NCBI GenBank assembly: GCA_043747745.1
Contig: JAYTOP010000025.1
Span: forward strand, 1 to 64,000
Reading direction: 5' to 3'
Source of the DNA: SZAS-103 sp043747745
GTDB taxonomy: Bacteria > Pseudomonadota > Gammaproteobacteria > Xanthomonadales > Xanthomonadaceae
DNA: 64,000 bases
Shown here: piece by piece, positions 62,001 through 64,000 of the stretch
Layout: each line of letters starts with the position of its first letter
How positions within the stretch are numbered: position 1 is the stretch's first letter
Translations under genes and position numbers: made by a program
The notes under the pieces: model-generated
What the model saw: only the letters and a program-made list of their open reading frames with translations
Databases searched by the model: none
Told to the model about the DNA's origin: nothing

Positions 62001-64000
62001 TCGGACATCGCCAATGGCATCGCGATCGAACACGGTTTCTGGCTCGGCGATGCGTTCGCGTCGGGCGGCTCGGTCGGTTACGACCACAAGGGCATGGGCA
62101 TCACCGCGAAAGGCGCGTGGGAGTCGGTCAAGCGCCACTTCCGTGCGATGGGTCGCGACAGCCAGGCCGAGGATTTCACCTGCGTCGGCATCGGCGTCAT
62201 GTCGGGCGACGTGTTCGGCAACGGCATGCTGCTGTCGCGGCATATCCGCCTGCTCGCCGCGTTCGATCATCGCCATATCCTGCTCGATCCGAACCCGGAT
62301 GCGGAGAAATCCTTCGTCGAGCGCGAACGCATGTTCTCCTTGCCGCGCTCGTCGTGGGACGACTACGACAAGAGCCTGATCAGTGAAGGTGGCGGGCTGT
62401 ATCCGCGCAGCGCGAAATCGATCAGGATCACGCCGCAGGTGCGTGCGGCGCTCGACATCGGCGAGGGCATCGAACAGATGACTGCGGCCGAGTTGATGGC
62501 GGCGATCCTCAAGTCGCCGGTGGACCTGCTCTGGAACGGCGGCATTGGCACCTATGTCAAGGCGAGCACTGAAACCAATGCCGATGTCGGCGACCGTGCG
62601 AACAACGCATTGCGCGTCAACGGCAATGAACTGCGCTGCAAGACGGTGGGCGAGGGCGGCAATCTCGGTTGCACCCAGCGCGGTCGCATCGAAGCCGCAT
62701 TCGCTGGTGTGCTGCTCAATACCGACTTCATCGACAATTCGGCTGGCGTGGACACCTCCGATCACGAGGTCAACATCAAGATCCTGCTCAACGACGCAGT
62801 GCAGCGCGCCGAACTGACCGAAGCCAAGCGCAATGCTTTGCTTGCGCGGATGACCGACGAAGTCGGTGTCCTGGTCCTCCATGATAACTATCGGCAAAAC
62901 CAGGCGATCAGCCTGATGGAAAGGATGAGCCTGTCGCGGATGGGTTCCAAGCAACATTTCATCCGCACGCTCGAAACGCAGGGCTTGCTGGATCGCCAGC
63001 TCGAATACCTGCCGTCGGATGCCGAAATCACCGAGCGCAAATCGCGCGGCCTCGGCCTCACGCGCCCGGAACTCTCGATCCTGCTGTCGTACGCAAAGAT
63101 CGTGATCTTCCAGCAACTGTTGGTCTCCGATGTGCCGGAGGACAGTTTCCTGTCCGCCGAACTTGCGCGCTATTTTCCGCAACCGTTGCGCGACAAGTAC
63201 GGCGATCACATGCAGCGCCATCGCCTGCGTCGCGAGATCATCGCGACCGTAGTGACCAATTCCATCGTCAACCGGATGGGCGCGACCTTCATGCTGCGCA
63301 TGCAGGAAGACACCGGCCGTACGCCGGGCGAAGTCGCCAAGGCTTTCACGATCACCCGCGAAACACTGGATGCGCGCGCACTGTGGACGCAGATCGACGC
63401 GCTGGACGGCAAGGTGCCGGAATCGGTGCAGATCGACGCACTGCAGGTCATCTGGTCGATGCAGCGCTCTTTCACGCGCTGGCTGCTGGCACGGCCCGGT
63501 GCGATCCCGGACATCGCAACGTCCGTCGAGCGTTATCACGATGGTTTCAAGGACATCCGTGCCGGCCAGGGCATCCTGCCGGCATCGCAGCGTCCCGCGT
63601 ACGAGGCGAGCCTGCGCGACTGGAAGGAGAAGGGCCTGTCGTCGGAACTTGCAGGACAGATCGCTGCGTTGCCGTATCTCGAATCGTGCTGCGACATCAT
63701 CGAGCTCGCACGCGAGCGCAAGCTCAAGGTGATCGATGTCGCGAAGGTCTATTTCCGCCTTGGCGATGCATTGAGCCTGCCGTGGCTCACCGCGCAGATC
63801 GACGGGTTGAAGGTCGATGGTCGCTGGCACGCGGTCGCACGCGGCGTGCTGCGCGACGAGTTGTCCACCCAGCAGCACACCCTGGTCGGCCAGGTGCTGT
63901 CGATGGCTGGCAGCAGCCCCGACGCCAAGGTCAAGTCCTGGATCGAGCGCGACGACCAGTCGCTGCGCTTCACGCTGTCGATGCTCAGCGAATTGGCCGC
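59037..64000 (+). CDS. gdhB: NAD-specific (large) glutamate dehydrogenase, 3' end outside the window
   Basis: This is an oxidative deaminating glutamate dehydrogenase of the very large (~1600-residue) class, open for ~1654 codons to the window edge without a stop. The Lys/Ala/Pro-rich N-terminal leader (residues ~1-45) is unlike the core. Then come the N-terminal regulatory region (IEIVNDDMPFLVDSVTLGMT, NHFTFLGYREY) and the catalytic part. Key segments are FRTEVLGLVKAQMVKNTVIV, VGAKGGFYVKR, DITDNIVEGKTVHP, AADKGTATFSDIAN and VGIGVMSGDVFGNGMLLSRH, followed by LLWNGGIGTYVKAST. The end (LRFTLSMLSELA) is close to the usual C-terminus, so perhaps about 20 residues are missing. The GTG at 59037 is the start; the first ATG in frame is at 59208. 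Confidence 0.95.
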   Translation, partial: MKKTVKKPAVASPKSTAPKAAATKSSASNVAASKPASKPAAKPANPTDLLATIKRGPMGKDAEYRRYAECLFDRVSADDLAARAPADWLAIAQGLYALLQNRKAGTPVVRVFNPDQARNGWSSTHTAIEIVNDDMPFLVDSVTLGMTRAGLDMHNLMHPVPSVTRDGRGKLTGVGAGKPESIIHLEVDRQTDAASLKLLQANVMSVLSDVRASVEDWPAMRDKMLQTADELPSRNLPVDTQQREEIEAFLRWAADNHFTFLGYREYKVVKQGKAEVLVAVEGSGLGLLRGDLRATAQRSTVALAANQPGGASEPLILTKTNSRATVHRAGYMDYIGVLVYDASGKAVVEQRFLGLYTSSAYNRRPWDIPVLRERHEQVMEHSGFGPNSHNGKALRHIVETLPRDELFQSSADELLQTSMGILGLQDRGRSKLFLRRDRYGRFFSALVYIPRDRFNTETRSRIEALLTDALQGERVDTTIQVGESPLAQLHMIVRPKSSADVHVDIAELEKQIASIVRNWRDELRDELIAVHGDEIGGRLAARYLPTLPASYVEAVTPAGAVADMRQIERLKGAHDLEQRFYRDPSDNGSLRFKLLRAGDAIHLSDALPMMENMGLRVLSEHPYEITLGDTKLGGEVVNIQDFEVQTSTDVDIAAVSATFEAAFEAVWSGQAESDGFNRLLLTARLTWRQVAMLRGYCKYLLQTGVPFSQIYMDTTLNRYPLIARLLVELFESRFDPAHSSGKGGKGGIDEAAREKLRTELEAITPESLRHAAGTLTEEVAYARGLDRDAQIDACMDALAILLENVASLDEDRILRSFIGVIGATLRTSYYQLHDGKPREYIAYKFDASKVPDLPKPRPYREIFVYAPRIEGVHLRFGPVARGGLRWSDRREDFRTEVLGLVKAQMVKNTVIVPVGAKGGFYVKRPPIGGDRDAQLAEGIACYKLFINALLDITDNIVEGKTVHPQRVIRHDDEDPYLVVAADKGTATFSDIANGIAIEHGFWLGDAFASGGSVGYDHKGMGITAKGAWESVKRHFRAMGRDSQAEDFTCVGIGVMSGDVFGNGMLLSRHIRLLAAFDHRHILLDPNPDAEKSFVERERMFSLPRSSWDDYDKSLISEGGGLYPRSAKSIRITPQVRAALDIGEGIEQMTAAELMAAILKSPVDLLWNGGIGTYVKASTETNADVGDRANNALRVNGNELRCKTVGEGGNLGCTQRGRIEAAFAGVLLNTDFIDNSAGVDTSDHEVNIKILLNDAVQRAELTEAKRNALLARMTDEVGVLVLHDNYRQNQAISLMERMSLSRMGSKQHFIRTLETQGLLDRQLEYLPSDAEITERKSRGLGLTRPELSILLSYAKIVIFQQLLVSDVPEDSFLSAELARYFPQPLRDKYGDHMQRHRLRREIIATVVTNSIVNRMGATFMLRMQEDTGRTPGEVAKAFTITRETLDARALWTQIDALDGKVPESVQIDALQVIWSMQRSFTRWLLARPGAIPDIATSVERYHDGFKDIRAGQGILPASQRPAYEASLRDWKEKGLSSELAGQIAALPYLESCCDIIELARERKLKVIDVAKVYFRLGDALSLPWLTAQIDGLKVDGRWHAVARGVLRDELSTQQHTLVGQVLSMAGSSPDAKVKSWIERDDQSLRFTLSMLSELA

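Noticed and set aside
60801..63878. A 1025-codon open frame on the minus strand
   Set aside because: It lies wholly inside the intact NAD-glutamate dehydrogenase gene, whose motifs run without break on the plus strand. Long antisense frames are common in GC-rich genes.

Overview
The window is GC-rich and densely coded. It looks like a gammaproteobacterial chromosome, probably Xanthomonadales/Lysobacterales. The signs are the divergent rne/rluC pair, a very large NAD-dependent glutamate dehydrogenase, a ccoNOQP-GHIS cytochrome cbb3 locus and short interspersed repeats with a GTTCGACAGGCTCACCACGA core. The taxonomic call is an inference from gene content, not from a marker-gene search.

Layout. 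1-6639: a type I restriction locus (3' remnant of hsdM, then hsdS and hsdR) with an AbiEi/AbiEii toxin-antitoxin pair between hsdS and hsdR. 6640-10720: hemN, an Fe-S type FNR/ANR regulator, a CHAD-domain protein and a VIT-family transporter. 10978-13390: a divergent N-formylglutamate-amidohydrolase-like gene and an ATP-grasp peptide-ligase-like gene. 13391-17192: a decayed stretch with an EAL remnant, tandem repeats, an nnrS/FGE fusion broken by a stop, an intact SCO1/SenC gene and a porin broken by a stop. 17458-26667: a MaoC-phosphotransacetylase, a frameshifted GspE/PilB-like ATPase, a membrane acyltransferase, PilU, a two-domain Usp, two L,D-transpeptidase-like proteins and a GNAT. 26749-41085: a micro-oxic/stress block with a P-type cation ATPase, Usp proteins, an SDR, a broken beta-CASP metallo-hydrolase, a class II ribonucleotide-reductase-like protein without its catalytic core, a second Crp/Fnr regulator, a histidine kinase/response regulator pair, an MgtC/DUF4010 membrane protein, a thymidine-phosphorylase/PRPP-synthetase deletion fusion and a second GNAT. 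41176-53723: the cbb3 oxidase operon with its assembly genes, then phosphoketolase and acetate kinase. 53834-64000: rne, rluC and the start of the NAD-glutamate dehydrogenase, which runs off the window.

How it fits together. Nine perfect TTGAY-N4-RTCAA palindromes (FNR/ANR boxes), plus several one-mismatch copies, lie mostly 26-95 bp upstream of start codons across 6.7-40.5 kb. They precede hemN, CHAD, two usp genes, both GNATs, the SDR, the RNR-like gene and the DUF4010 gene, with a near match before the P-type ATPase. With the ANR regulator, cbb3 oxidase and the phosphoketolase/acetate kinase/phosphotransacetylase set, this reads as a low-oxygen survival regulon. It would combine high-affinity respiration, acetyl-phosphate-based ATP formation, Usp proteins and protein acetylation.

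Several members of this regulon are damaged: in-frame stops, a frameshift, truncations and two deletion fusions. The block therefore appears to be eroding while many of its FNR boxes persist. Sequencing error cannot be excluded for the single-base lesions.
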